A stretch of DNA of 64,000 nt from Gnetum montanum (GCA_015680685.1 MNCI01016277.1:305487-369486); one strand, 5' to 3'. Positions 1 through 13,400 are shown, numbered from the stretch's first letter. Translations and numbers: made by a program. Notes: generated by a model not told the origin, from the letters alone.

Positions 1-226
1 ATTTACTCTCAAGCATTATTTCACATTTTCGTCCCCATTTTCAAAACCATATTTTGCAAAAGGCTATATAGACGTCGATTAAGTCCCTGTCTAATCGACC
101 AGACCATTCAAGGTGCCCCATATCTACACGCACCCAGCACGGCCCTCCCGTAGGTATGAGGTCAAAAATTTCATGCCCACCGTCCCCTCAATGTTTTCTA
201 GCTGTCGACATTTTCAGTCGCTATAG
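1..226 (+). repeat. 3' end of a 5' LTR, cut by the window edge
   Basis: This stretch runs up to a gypsy-type primer-binding site. Its last bases (GTCGCTATA) line up with the LTR ends of the compound array further right (GTCGCCAACA), and both are followed by GTT then the same primer site. The TG start lies outside the window. The LTR call rests on position and the short terminal match only; the body is not clearly similar to the other LTRs. Confidence 0.4.
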
Positions 227-231
227 TTTTC

Positions 232-248
232 TGGTGCTAGAAGGAGGG
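232..248 (+). other. Primer-binding site of a Ty3/gypsy element
   Basis: TGGTGCTAGAAGGAGGG differs by one base from the TGGCGCTAGAAGGAGGG at 38696, and sits six bases after the inferred LTR end. It would pair with the 3' end of a cellular tRNA; tRNA-Arg is my guess from rice RIRE2-type elements and is not proven here. Confidence 0.55.
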
Positions 249-282
249 CCTTTTGGTGCTACATTTTTGTGAGCCTTCTACA

Positions 283-803
283 CCCTAATACGCATAAGCG
301 TAAATGTGACACCCTTTTTCAGTTATTTGCACTTTGTGCGATGTAGATCGGTCACCTTGACGGTTCCTTGGGAGCCCTATAGAACACAAGGCCTCTGATC
401 GCCAGCTAACTAGCTCATCTTACAGTAGTCTTGCATGAGTTCCATACTCCATCTCACGTGGTATAGAGTGGTCGCTTCAATGGTCCCTTGGGGATCCTAT
501 GAGATGCAAAGCCTTCTTGACCACTAGATAGCTTGCCCATCTTATAGTAGTCTTGCATGCGTTCTGTACCCCATCTCGTGTGGTACAGAGCGGTTGCTTC
601 AACGGTCCCTCAGGGATCCTACGAGACACAAAGCCTTCTTGGTCACTAGCTAGCTTTCCCATCTTACGGTAGTCTTGCACATGTTCTACACCCTATCGTG
701 CACTAGCATAAATGTGACACCCATTTCTAGTTTTTTATGCCTTGTGTGGTGTAGGTCGGTCACCTCGATGATTCCTTTGGAATCTAGAAAGACGTAAAGC
801 CTT
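283..803 (+). repeat. Tandem repeat of about 122 bp, four copies, in a gag leader
   Basis: The anchor CTTGCA recurs at 430, 552 and 674, exactly 122 bp apart. Each unit also carries a GGT-C-CTT-GGGATCCTA-type core and an AAAGCCTTCTT-type tail. The two outer copies have an extra stretch with GTGACACCC that the inner two lack, so the copies are of two kinds. The repeat lies between the primer site and the gag start, in the untranslated leader of the element. Confidence 0.75.
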
Positions 804-888
804 CTTTTTTGTTGTTTTCCAGTTTCCTTGTTTGTTTGCACTCTTTTGCATAAATTTTGCACTTTTTTGCATAAATACTTTCTTAACA

Positions 889-2299
889 ATGGCTTTTTCA
901 ACTACTGCTACCAATGCCTTCAACTTGGAAGTTCCCTTCAACATCGAAGTCCCCATCATGGTTCAAGGCACTACTAGTGCTGAACAACCACTAAATCTAA
1001 TGTTGGAGGCATGTCGATCTCTTAGAATCCAAAACCAAGGACCTGAGGGTTGGTCCAACAACACGAGTGTTACAGTTTCCTCTATGCAAAGGTGCAAGCC
1101 AACCTGCCCTTGGACATACACGAACTCGAGGACAATTATAGCTTTGAGTTCGCTTACTGCAATGAGAAGTAATTTGTTCCTATTCTCGGTGTTTCTTTAT
1201 CTTTAACACAAGCATATCAAAGGCTTCTAGACCAACTAATCCAATTGGCTAGGCTTAGGGAGCAACAGGACACAACATCCAACCAAGATGACACTTTCCA
1301 AGATGGACAAGAAGAACTCGATTCCTAATGGATGAGGGAGGTCGAATCAACCCCACTCCTATCCCTCCTACTCAATCCTTTTGGGCCAAGACGTCATCTA
1401 TTACCACTCCCTTTGTAATTATGCCCACACTTTCACAACCCATGATTATAGCTGCTATGGGTAGCCATGCCAAGTCTGCGATGTTTCAATGCTCACTCTC
1501 ACCTGTTTCTCCTGTTCTGTTTGTAGCTACCATCTCTTTACAAGCTTTTCAGCAGCCCATTCCTATGGCACATAACACGCCAACCATGGCTACCCTGCCA
1601 CATGTTCATGCCATACTAACTTCACAAACATACGTGACTTCTACCTCTAATCCTACATTCATGTCAGTTCCACCCACTGTGGCAGGTACCAGCCTGTCCA
1701 CATGGTGGACCCCATTTTCTTCTCTACCTACCCCGCAACCATTGTAGATGTCTCACTACATACACTCTCAAATACACCAAGCCTCGTAGACGGTGCAACC
1801 CAACACGAGGCCATGGTCTATGCTACCAGTGACATAAGCAATCTATCTAGCGACCCAACCCACGATCACCACCTTAAAAACACCACCTGCTGAGTGGTGG
1901 ACAACACAGGCTGCAATGTTAGCGAGGGTTGTCCCAGCGGTACCGCCGATGGGTCATACCATCGCCCCTGCCATGCCATAGGTGGGAGCTACCTCTGTAG
2001 CCCCCCAACCGTCTACAACGTCGCTAGGTCTGGACCAAGCATTTCAGCTCATCCAGACCCTCATTGAGGAAATAAAATGCCTCAAAGCTATTGGATCCAA
2101 CATGGTACAAGTCATAGACTTTTACCAAGATGACCTTGTTAGCCCTACAATCCTTACTTTGACGTTACCCCCAGGGATGTCTCTCTTGCACTTCACGAAG
2201 TACGATGGGGAGGGAGATCCCAACATGCATCTTATTACCTTCAAGTCTGAATCTTTGCTATTGCAACAAATCATCTATTTTTTCACTAATTTGGCTTAA
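889..2299 (+). pseudogene. Ty3/gypsy gag remnant, broken
   Basis: The likely start is the ATG at 889, in the strong plant context AACAATGGC. Open pieces follow at 889-1206, 1328-1747, 1702-1893 and 1982-2299, in different frames with stops between them. The last piece contains LTLPPGMSLLHFTKYDGEGD, the pattern (FxxYDGxGDPxxHL) that opens the Retrotrans_gag domain of plant gypsy elements. Upstream parts are Pro/Thr/Ser-rich, as gag N-termini of such elements often are. No protease or RT follows; the element stops near 2300, where sequence of another family begins. Confidence 0.6.
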
Positions 2300-2479
2300 G
2301 TAAAATCATCCATTTACTCATTTCATATGTTCAATTTACTCCAATTAATAAACTAGAACCTTACAAGACCTTGTTCCCTTGGTTTCCTAGATTTTTGGCT
2401 TTCATTTAGTTCTTGTTTTGACTCTAAACTCTTTCAAAATTATTTAATATTCAAAGTTTAAAAATGTTATGAATGGCTA

Positions 2480-2720
2480 TGTTGATGCATCTTTATTGAT
2501 GTATTTGAATATGTTGACACAATGCAAAAGTACTATATATATGTGCAACACCTAGCTCAATTTTCACATTTTGCTTCCAACATAAGGGGAGATTTTGAAA
2601 TTTTTTAGAGCCTAAAGCCTTCTCAGAGCCATAACTTCCTCATTGCTTATCCATTTTTATCCATTTTTCAATTCTTGAGGTTCCAAAATATGCTTTACAT
2701 CATGGGAGCATCAAATGCTA
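2480..2720 (+). promoter_or_regulatory. Internal promoter-like module with TATA stretch
   Basis: GATGCATC-type motifs at 2483-2510 are followed by TATATATAT at 2534-2542 and GTGCAAC, then text ending in TTTTTTAGAGCCTAA. The same text, inverted, lies at 22000-22260 in element C; a related module with a different palindrome lies at 56930-57240. In each case it precedes the coding region. Promoter function is inferred from the TATA stretch and conservation. Confidence 0.45.
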
Positions 2721-2999
2721 GGTTTTGATAGAATTTTTTTTCAAATTTCTAACACCTAATAGATAAGATATTAAAATAACATAAAATAATAATCTAGAGA
2801 ACTAATATTAAAACTCACCCTCCATTGAAGTAAAAATAAAATAATAATAAATTATTCTCATATTTCTGTGATCACTAAATTGGAACTTAATGATATAATT
2901 TGAACTTTTGATCAAAAAAATCAACATGATCAAATAGTTGAAAAGTATCTTGATTAAATAAGATTATATTCAAATAATTGATATAGGATTATGTTTATG

Positions 3000-5900
3000 A
3001 TCATGGATGATGCTAAAATGAGGATTATAGGGAGGATGATCATCACAACTATAGGAGAAATAACCTCATGGAGGAAGAGAGTAACAATAATAACAACCCT
3101 AAGAATAAGTTGCTAAGGAAATCCATGCTATTGGGCCCTTGTGCTAAGATCCTAAGGTGGAATCTATTCACAAGATTTCCATAGCTAAAATAGAAAAATC
3201 TAGGTAGGATGAGGTTCCAAGATCATGATCAAACTTGGAGGTCATGCTTAATGAGACCTAAGTGGAGAAGATTTGGAGTAAAGAAATTCAAAGCTCAGGT
3301 CTTTAGGAGTTGAAATTTGGACCTATCCTAGAGTTAGTAGTAGAAGAGGTTGAAACTTAATTGCAATGGCCTCCACTATGATCCATTCTCCCCACTAGTG
3401 AGGAATGGTACATGAAAGAGACCTACCTCAAAAGGTGCAGTTGTCAAGATTAAAGATATCACCACCAGATACTTAGTTGAGGCTATTGCCCATGGATTGT
3501 CAAATATCAAGGCAAAGATAGTAGAGATTTCAACATAAGAGAACCTTGAGATAAAGAAAAAATGGGTTCAATAGTACTATGCAGTGGACCATAAGGAGTA
3601 CAATGCTCTAACCAAGGTGAAGTGAGCTTACTTTAAGATCACGATGTATCACTTCAATCCCATGAGGAGATCAAGAAAGATGACTACCTTCTCCACTAGG
3701 GCATGCAATGCTCTAAGTGGAGAATTTTAGGTAAAAATTCCCTAAATCATCTTCCAATAGTTTAAGAAACATTTCAAGGAAAATAAGAAGGGTAGGAAGA
3801 CACTTCCCTTTCCCTACCTAATTAAAAAGCTTTGCTAAAAAGGATTCATAGATTTCTATACCAATGATTTCATTCACAAAATTCTTGCCACATCATGGTA
3901 GGAGATGATGGAAGATAAACCTCCCACCAAGCTTTAAGAAGAGTTGTCATCTCCACCACCACCTACACCACCAAAGATGACACCTCAAACTCTATCAACT
4001 ACTAAACACCTAAGGAAGATTAGGAAATAATAGCTATAATAACAAGACTCTAGAATTGGTGGTGAACCTTTTGTAGATTGTCCTACCATAAGTCATCTTA
4101 ACAATGTTGTAAGGATCATCAGTTGACCAATGAACAAAATGATTCCTTTTTTCTTCTCACAAAGAGACCATGCTCTTATTCATGCTAGCCCTAGTATTTG
4201 AAAAGTCATTGTGTCCATTCTAGGATACGCATTCTCCAAAATATCCAAGAATGAAACAACCTTATCTTTTATTCTAGAGGATGAGGAAGGAGTAACAATC
4301 ATGGTCATGTCACACAAGAGCTAAGAGATTGCAGCAAAGGTGATGGCAAATAAAATTGGATAATCCCTAAGTGCTCCTACAACATCTGTCCCTAATGTTG
4401 CTACCATGGTAGATGTCCAAATGGCCCCTTTATTCTTGTCACAAATAGACCAAGCTCTTGTTCACATCAACCCTAGTATCAAAGAAGTCACTATGTCCAT
4501 TCTAGAACAAGCATTTCCAAAAATCTCAAAAAATATAAGAACCTTATCTTTTATGATAGAGGAGGGGGAATGAGTTATAGTCATGGTCATGTCATGTTAG
4601 GATATTACAATATAGGTGGTGGAAAATAGAATTGGATAAGTTCTAAGTGCTCCTCCAACATTTGTTCTTGATATTGCTACCATGGTAGATGTCCAAATGT
4701 CTACAAGAGCCCAGAGCAAAGGAATGAGCATAACACAACATGAAGAAGTATTGGAGTGACTAGTTAGAGTTGGGCAACTGATTTAGAGACCTTTGATCTC
4801 CCAAAAGATACTTTAGCTACCTAGTCATAACTACTATAGACAAGAGGTAAGTTACTAATTGCTAATGCCAAACTTGAGAATATCACCATTAGCAATCAAG
4901 GATTGGCCAGTGAGGTTACAAAATGAGAGCCTGTTTATTGGACCCATCCATTATCAAACATAAGCTTACAAGGGATGAATCTTTCCAATAGCTTTCATAA
5001 AGATTAAAAATGAGAAAGATATGACAATATTTCATGCATCATTATCAAAAGCAATGATAAATTCTTCTAGAAATGACCTTCAATAGGTTCATAAGAAAAA
5101 TATTATGCTAACTTAAAAGAATCACCACTTGTGAAATGGTAAATAATAAAAGGTTAAAATGGTAAAATAAATTTAAAAACATCAATAATAACTTGCTAAG
5201 TTAAACCAAGATGTGAGGAGGTTAGCTATAGAGAATAGAAATATCTTAATGAAGGAGGTTCATATCCTTCACTGGAAAACTACCATTGAGATTACTTCTT
5301 GAAAAAATAAGACCCTAAAATATGAAAGAAAGAAGAATCACTAAAGGAGCTAGGTTGGAATGCTTAAGAGAATTAATGAGAAATAAATCTAATTAGCAAA
5401 GGTTATGGTGAATGAAACCCTCCAACAACTTTAGAAAAGAGATAATGTATGGCAATCCATCTTTGATGATTTCAATGCTAATACATAAGTTGAAATCCAT
5501 ATAAAAGAGTTACGAATTAAGGATATGAAAAAATACATGGAATTAACCAACATCCATTATGTAGATCTCATAATGCTAATAGCAGGGAGGCCAAGATCTA
5601 AATTGGAGAAACATCTAGCTAGCTCCTACCTTCTTTATGAGGTGGATTCCAAACTCCATAAAGAGACAAAACAAAAGTTGGAAGTACTCAATGTGGAGCT
5701 TGAATTTATCAAGAGCAAGTTCACAGATCAAAGATCAGTAGTTAAGAATGTATCTAGGAGAATGAATGACTACCAAGAACTATAGAACCTTATCCGAACA
5801 TTCTAAATCAAATGTAAATAGTTTTTAGCTTGGTTTATCAATATGAAAGAAATGCTTTCTACCATGCCCTACCTATGGGATGTAATAGCACTAGCTAGTC

Positions 5901-6046
5901 TAGGAAAATCCATCCAAAACATTTACAACCCATGAGATAAGGGGGAAAATGAGGGCTCTCTTAAACTACCCAAACCATCAACAAGATCAGAATGTGATGA
6001 TGAATCTTCTATACCATAGGAGCCTCCACCTTCATGCATTGTATGA
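3000..6046 (+). pseudogene. Decayed coiled-coil protein of the pol-less LTR family
   Basis: Reading is heavily broken. The clearest open piece, 5525-5785, is rich in Lys/Glu/Leu heptads (SKLHKETKQKLEVLNVELEF) and matches the inverted copy near 19200-19480. A Pro-rich tail (EPPPS) ends at a stop near 6046, paralleling the EEPPPPGTT end of the better copy at 60287. By position and family this is the decayed counterpart of the 917-codon ORF at 57537. No RT, RNase H or integrase motif is visible. Confidence 0.5.
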
Positions 6047-6273
6047 AGACTTCATCTCACTCCATATCCATCCAACCAGTGAGTATCAATTTTTTAATAA
6101 GTTCAAAAAATTTTGGTAAATGTAAAGTCTTTTATAACCACACAAATAATGATGTAATATAGCACTTAGAGTTATGAGTTTGTTATCAAGTCCAATACTT
6201 CTCCAAAATTTTGTAAACAACTCGATCCTAATTTTTTTACTCAAGGATTAGTTTTTAATTAGTCATAGAGGTA

Positions 6274-7145
6274 TGATAAAACATCATATGTCAAGCAACT
6301 ATGTTAATGCATCCCCATCGACACATGATTATTGTCACATCCTTGGATGTATTAATGCATATGCATTGATACTCTATAGTCCAAAGCCTATATAAATGTG
6401 CATACCATCTACATTTAGACACTATTGAATCAATAACATAGTGAATCTCTTGTATTTTATCTCTATAGAACTTAGTTAAATTTCCCTTTGAGTGCCTGCA
6501 ACATGGATTGAATTGATTGTATAGAATTTTATTCAAGTCAAAGATGTACCAAAATTCTTCTACATGAAGATAACCAAATTAAGATTTATTCATTCCATTA
6601 AAAAATTAGATTAGCATTTAGTTTATTTTACAAAACTTTACTTTACATGCATCTTACTTTTCTGCACTTAGGAATTTAACATTTTATTTTGTAGCAATGT
6701 AAGTATGACCACTTTGAGCATAATATAAAAATGCCTAGTAATCCCAACAATGAATACTTGAAATACCTAACAGCAAACGGTTGGTAATCCAATAGCGTTA
6801 GTATAGTTTCATGATGTATATGGAAATTGGGAATGGATGCTCTACATTTATGATAGCTTAGATTACCTTTAATTTCATTTATTAGTTAGAATCCAATACT
6901 TTAATCACTTCATCCTATTAATGCTTTCAAATGATAAAAAAAAACATAAACATCTCATGTCATAATTGCACTTAATCATACTAGTCGAATTAACAAAAGT
7001 GACAATTGGGAAGACAATGACAAGCAACATCATAACCTAATTATCTAAAGCACTAATTGTCCAAGGTTTCACAAAACTAAACCAAATCATATATACACAC
7101 TCATGATTTGTATGGTTAGGCATAGGAGATACTTGCTACTCATCA
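6274..7145 (+). repeat. 3' LTR of the truncated element (GATGCATC subfamily)
   Basis: It begins TGATAAAACATC just after AGTCATAGAGGTA, the counterpart of AGTCATGGGGGTA before the LTR at 60479. It ends with GCTACTCATCA, matching the GCCACTCATCA end of the LTRs at 55224 and 61261. Inside are repeated ATGCATC/ATTGATA motifs, then a TATA box. Length is 872 bp, near the 740-830 bp of its relatives. Confidence 0.6.
6389..6396 (+). promoter_or_regulatory. TATA box of the LTR
   Basis: CCTATATAAATGTG lies about 115 bp into the LTR, right after the ATGCATC-type motifs. The same text, inverted, occurs in the LTRs at 17770 and 61262. Confidence 0.55.
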
Positions 7146-8124
7146 CCTAGTAATCCCAGGTCAAGGTTTAATTCTACTAGGTAGCACTAAGATATAAAAT
7201 TTTATAAATCTTGGAGTATACCTATATTTCAATTATTTTGTGTTTCAACACATTCCAAAGAAAAAAATAATAAGAAGTAGAAAATTAAGAGTGCATCATA
7301 TGTTTAGAACTAAGTAGCAAATAGGAAAAATAAGATGAAAAGTAAAAAACTTTCATAATTTAGGAATGTCTACTAAGATGTACAAATTTATGATTGAATT
7401 AATGCTTTGATAAATCAAGAGAAGAAAATTAATATTTAGTAGGAAGAATGATCCTAGTTCTAACAATATTTGCATCACTTTCAACATCTATTCTTGAACT
7501 TAAATAGAAAAAGAATCCAAGATAGTAATAGAAAGCTTTGATGAAATATCAACTTTCATAGGAGAAGAAGATATATGTAACACCCACTTTCCTAAGGCTT
7601 AGGTTGGAGAGCATTACATCGAGTAAACCCCTAATGAAATGATTATTCATAGAAAGGAAAAATGAAAGAAATGAAGTACATAGTGATAGGAAAGATAAAG
7701 AAACCTAGCATGAAGGCATGACTCAAATAAAGGTAATAAATGAGAGAAACAAACAATGGAAGAAAGAGAAATGCATAAAAGTAAAATCACTAAATAGATA
7801 AAAAAAATTTCACAAGATGCATGCAAACTTCAAAGATAAACTTACATGCTATAAACTAACATATCTAACTAAAAAGAGATAAATAATATATACTAAAAAT
7901 AGGAATCTTCGTAAATATAATCATCATAATGTCAAAGGTCTAAACCATATAAATATCTACAAATTACTAAATTGTCTAACACACAAATATACAAAGCTCT
8001 AATTGGGAATGGAACATCATCACACCAAAAATCCTCAGTAAATCATTCAAACTCTCATCTTCTTCCAATTCGATCAATCTAAAAATAAATGACTTATCAG
8101 TATAAAACTAAGTGAGAAACGTTG
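7146..8124. other. AT-rich spacer, nothing recognised
   Basis: There is no open frame of note and no clear repeat. It lies between the LTR ending at 7145 and the element at 8125. It is probably old transposon debris, but I cannot tie it to any family. Confidence 0.4.
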
Positions 8125-8927
8125 TGATGAGTCATGAGGTACCCCTACACTCAATCATACGAATACGAGCATTTCACGCACGATCTGGTCAAACTCCGTA
8201 GACACACTAGTTGCGGTATCTAAACAGTTATTCTTAGGTCACAGTTCACTGTCTTCCCATTTGGACTAGTGTTAACTTTGTCATGTATGGTTTATTCTAG
8301 TGTGAGGTGTATGATGTGTTCCTATACTAACGCTACTCCTGGATACAATGGGAAATAATATTAACTAAGCTAAGAGAGAGAGGGTGAGAGAGTATCTAAG
8401 GTAGCCTAAGTGTGATGAGCATCCATTCCTCAATCATCTATATACATCTTGGACCTCATGCACGACTACCACTAGGATTACCAAGCATAGATCCTAGGTA
8501 CGCTAATGGGTTACCAAGTAGTCACACTTAAATGCTCATGATCAAGGCGTACTCATTCCGCATTTAACAGGAGTTTAGGGTAAGAATATGTTAACTAAGA
8601 AAGTAGTAAATAAAAATTAAATAAATAATTAAGCTAAGTGGATGCTGCAATGATGAAGTAATCTCGATCTTTATTGCTGGTCATGTGTGTGTCTAAGTAT
8701 GTCACACTCGAATAAGGATTTCATACAATTACAATCATCACACTGTGGGCATGCACTGGAGAGAAGGGTTGAGAGAAACACTATTTAAAACTAAACACTT
8801 AAAATAAAATCTCAAAAACTAATAACTCCCTATCAAATCTATCTACCTCTTATTTATAGATGAGGAGATAGGTTGCGATATTGCGTCTAGGCTGCGATAT
8901 CGCGGCCAACAAAATGATAACTCATCA
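8125..8927 (-). repeat. 3' LTR of copy 1
   Basis: On the minus strand it runs from TGATGAGTTATCATTTTGTT to CATGACTCATCA. Near its U3 tip it carries TGCGATATCGCGG (8893-8905) and TGCGATATTGCG (8874-8885), then a TATTTATAG-type TATA region around 8850-8860. Confidence 0.75.
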
Positions 8928-9118
8928 TACTCCCATAACTGCATGAAAACTCATCCTCGAGTTATAGTGAGAACAAGCTCCATTGATGACACAGTGGATA
9001 GGTATGGGATTATTAACTAGTAAGAATGGGTTCATGCCGTAGTGTGGAATCAGAACAAAATTGAGACACAACACAAAGAATGTGAAAGGAAATCCTATAG
9101 CTACAAAATTAATGGAAC

Positions 9119-10335
9119 TCATGTAGTTCCTAGTGGTGGTGGCTCCTCCATGGGTGCCTTTCTCTTATCTTGTGCTCCAGGTCTTGGGACTTGACGACAT
9201 TGAAGTATGGCCTGGAGTTTCTCCTCTTCGGTTTGGGGGTCTTGCGTTGTCCATGCTAATGTTTTGATGTTTGATGGAGTTGGCACCTCCCATGGGTAGG
9301 GTAGTTGCAGAAACATTTGATTTGCCTTGACATACCAAGCCGCAAACACCTATCATTCCTCCTCGTAGGCTCTAGCTTTGTCTCTGTATTCTTGAAAATC
9401 TAAAAGCCATCGAGCAAAGTTTGTTGTGACACCCTTTTTTCCCTAGTAGCTTGCTTTAACCACCTCAAGTTCAGAATTTGCAATCTCCAATTTTTGTAAT
9501 ATCTTCTTGCATTCTACAAATTCTGTTTCATATTTCATGTAGGTGGTGGCTACCTATCGAGCTCTGTTCTCAGGCACACTGCTATTAACATGGTGAGGTT
9601 GGCATACTGCAAGTTTTCCAACTCCATGTATTTAGTAAGGTTCTAGATCTACAGGTCCCAATTCTTAACTTCCGCTTGGTGGACAAATGCATATGTGTCC
9701 AATATGGCCCACCAGTTAGTGTGTTGAGCACTGATAGCGTTGATGTGGACCTTGGCCATATGGATCTCCTTCTCAATGATCTACTTATACATCCCCACCT
9801 GGTCCCGGGGTGCTTCTTTATCTTTTCATGTCATTTAGCCTCATTTTTCCACGTGCTTATTTAGATAGCTATCTTTTGGTAGATGGCGTGTACCTCCTCC
9901 ATTGAGAGGGTTTGATTTTCCCTGGCTAAATGGTTCATGTCTTGGTTGACCCGGATGAATTGTTCTCGCAACTACTAAAAATTTTCTTCAAGAACATTCT
10001 TTTGCTTTTCCACAAAGGTCAACCGAAGGTTGTCAGCAACAAGCTTCTTGTTTTCCTCTTGTAAGGCCTTGAGTGCCTTGGTATGCACATAGATTTGCAC
10101 TTGTGCTACAGAGGTATCCCAAAAATCCTTCACTTTTTCTTCTACCACCTTCTTATTCTCCATTAGTAGTGTGGTCAGTTGCTCAGTTTTGAAAGTGTTT
10201 AGCTGGTCTACAGGAACAAATTGCAAAGGGTCCCGCTGTGCAGCTTGTAGGGCCATAAGCCTTTCTTGCAATTTTTTCACCTCTGCTTTAGCGTGCTTAG
10301 CCCTCATCTCTATCAAGACTAGCTTTCCTGCATGA
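9119..10335 (-). pseudogene. C-terminal half of the family's coiled-coil protein
   Basis: The open piece at 9975-10400 contains LVLIEMRAKHAKAEVKKLQ, and the piece at 9119-9349 ends PMEEPPPLGTT. Both match the 917-codon frame at 57537-60287 nearly word for word. Between them the reading is interrupted by stops and shifts. The N-terminal half, with the transposon-protein-like domain, is deleted: at about 10330 leader text (TATTCATGCAGG on the minus strand) runs straight into GGAAAGCTAGTC. Protein function is unknown; a structural, gag-like role is possible. Confidence 0.65.
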
Positions 10336-10373
10336 ATAGTTGAAAGTGATGGCAAGTGGTACGGGGGGTCACG

Positions 10374-10381
10374 TATATATA
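10374..10381 (-). promoter_or_regulatory. Internal TATA stretch of copy 1
   Basis: CCTATATATACGTGACCCCC on the minus strand matches the GCTATATATATGTGACCCCC of the copy at about 57041. A worn GGCGATGTCGTG palindrome lies just upstream. It sits before the coding region in both copies. Confidence 0.45.
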
Positions 10382-10429
10382 GGTGTATGTGACACGACAT
10401 CGCCTATTGATTTTTGAGATACAACACAA

Positions 10430-13400
10430 TATACTAAATTTTGAAGATTTTTCTGAAATGAATGATGGAAACTAAGGACATGTGGATGAGTGTTAAAGGG
10501 TTCCAGGGTAATTTAACTAGTTCTGAAGGCACAAATAATTATGTGTGGGTGGAATTGATCAATAAGGCCTCGGGTGGTAAGGGAGAGAAAAAGGCCATGT
10601 GATGGTTCATAGGAACATTGGAATTTGGAGGGATACTAATAAGGGAAAGAACATTGTTGACAATATGCTTAGGGTAATAAATGGTGTGTTGAAGATGGGT
10701 TATGAGTGAAAATTACAAAAATTATGCAAGTGGGTCCTCCCCAAAGCAGGTTCCAACCTATAATGCCCTTGCATAACCACACTAAAAAGTGTCTGTGGAC
10801 ACTCGAAGGGTTAAATGTAATCCACATTGGTTCCATAAAACACACACATGTAAGTATCACTGGGATGAGGTAAGAATTCTATGCTATACAAGACATGAAC
10901 TACGATTACATGAACAGCGAGATGAGATGGACTACAGAAGGGATTGTAGAGATTGGGGCATAAGGTAACTAACCTAGGGCATAGTGAATCCTACATGTAA
11001 AGCATGATTAATGTGTCATTAACTTGTCTTTCCAAAATTAGGATCAAGTCCATTCCTCTAATTAGTCACATCGCATTTTTTCATCCCATGATGAGCAAGC
11101 ATGTCTTTCCAGTCGGACCCCCTAGAACAACATTGGATTTTTGAGTGCCCTTTTGATTACTCTCACTCCCATTTTTCATTAGATCTACAAGGATCTTAGT
11201 ACAACCACATTGCATGATAACTCCCATAAACGTCACCAAAGAGAATCTGCAAGTCCCCTTGATGTCACAACCTAATCATTCCCTCTTGATCCATCCTTCT
11301 TCATTCTAGGTATAATGAACACAATATTAATTTTAAGTTTCAAGAATGTCAAGAATATCACTGTACCTTCGAACAGAACCTCTTATTAGTAGAATGGATG
11401 AGTGGGTGTAATGGGCTCACTGTCCAAATAATTGATTGTTCGAAACTCGATAACATAGAACACACCACAACCAAAGAGCCACATGAATGTTTTATTCATA
11501 GATGAGACTACTTATAAAAAGATAAAAAGATAAAACAAGAAATTAAAAAATGAAAAACTGGAAAATAAAAAGTTGTAAAATTAAAGAAAATGAAAAATAT
11601 TTATTAATCCCGCTTGTTATTAGAATGGGGGATATCCCCCATAACTAAATGGTTGAGCATGGTGAAGATTAATAAATCAAAGGTAAGGATCCTTTCATGT
11701 TGGAAACATTGAAACTTGGTTATTCCTACCCCATTGGATTTCACACACTTGATTGTAGTAAGTGTAGTGGGGCAGTTTATAAGATGTGGTTCCCTGGTAA
11801 AGAATTAACCCACTATGATACTTGGGACCGTAAGATGGTATTCAAGGATCAGAGTGTCGCTCTCCATGGTTGTATTCATTGGGCCATATGGTTGTTGGAG
11901 TGTTAATTGGTGGCCCTGATGAAGTAACATCAGGCATTGGGTTTGAAGAGAAGGGTGCACCACAGTGTTGGACTTGTGCTGAGTTGGAGAATGTAGTGGC
12001 CTTGGAATTGTGTTGTCCCTTCCTATGGTCATGTCTAAAGAAGGGATGCCTTCGATGTTGAGGAGGTCTCTCACTGTTGTTGGAAATAGTAGCACAAGTA
12101 ACGTTTATGGGTTGTTATTGTGGTACAGTTGGTGGCGATGTAGAAGGATGCAAAGGATGAGAATGTTGAAATTTGGAAGAATTATAAGGTACACAAGGTA
12201 GTGGTTGTGTGGAGGACATGGGCTGATAGTATTAAGGAGAATGATAATGCTGCGAGATAGAGTATGTTGACCTAGTTGGAGAAAAATGATATTGGACTAG
12301 ATAAGCATTTGGATTCAGATGATATGAAGGGTGTCTCTAGTTTAGGGATGACTTCCCCCATGACTGGGATTGTTGCCACTGTGATTGAACACAGTATCTC
12401 TATAAGAACTCTGGGTGTAACGTGTTTCCCCAATGCTCATATAAATGTAACAAGATTGGGAATTGGCCCTTGGGGTGATCGTATAGGAAAATGTTGTAGT
12501 CATACATATGATCGGCAATTGAGCTCTTATTTTCTTCATCCCTTCTTTCTGATTATCTAATGATATTTTTTCCTACTTCTTAGGTTTTCAAAACTCTATC
12601 TCCAATAATATTGATATATTCTCCACACTTTTCATGTGTCCATTCCAACATCTTATTGATCTTTGCCTCAACTTCTTCTAATGATTGTTCTACTGGCAAA
12701 GATGGTTTTTCCTCCTTGTGATAGGTTGATTTCTCCTTTTTGTGATTATGGACCTTTGTTAAGTTGACATTTTGGTCCCGTTGATATTTTTCAACACTCT
12801 CCCATCTAGCCATTTCTCCTTCTTCTTTTGTTACCTACTTAATAAGCTCTTGGAATTGATGGGTTCATAGTTCATATAGTTGACCTTGGGCATACATCCC
12901 TAGGGTCTTTCTTGTTTCATCATGAAGCCCATTAATGATATGGTACATTAGCCTTTGTTCAAAGAACTCATGGCCTGGACAATTGTTTAACAATGCATAA
13001 TATCTTTCTAAGGCCATGTCCAAGGTTCATGTTATGCTTGTTTTCACTCTTGGATTTGTTTCCTCAAGGCTGACACTCTTGTGTAGGTTTGATATCTTTT
13101 GTTAAAGAGTTCTACCATTGTTGGCCAACATCATATTGAATTTTGTTTTAACGATCTATACCATATTTTTTCTTGGTCAAAAAGTGTCATGGGAAAGAGC
13201 TTGATTTTTTTTCAACCATTATCAAGGTTGTTCCATGCACAAGGATCATGGAAGGCTTGTAAATGTTGTTTCAGATCTAAGTCATAGACTCCTAAAAACT
13301 TGGAAAAGTTGTTTAAATCGAGCCTGGGTAGGCAGCTCTCTTTACGATGCCTACAGGATATTCGAATAGCCTCTTGTATTTGCGTTAGGCTTGTAGTGGC

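Larger units (their letters stand above)
2300..7145 (+). mobile_element. 5'-truncated pol-less LTR element with its 3' LTR
   Basis: The block holds, in order, an internal promoter-like module (2480-2720), a decayed coiled-coil coding region (about 3000-6046), a purine-rich tract and an LTR (6274-7145). The same order is seen in the copies at 8125-14563, 17770-23645 and 54482-61261. The region 5510-5780 is an inverted match of 19200-19480, so it belongs with the element at 17770 rather than with the 54482 subfamily. The 5' LTR and leader are missing; 2300 is only an approximate break. Confidence 0.6.
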
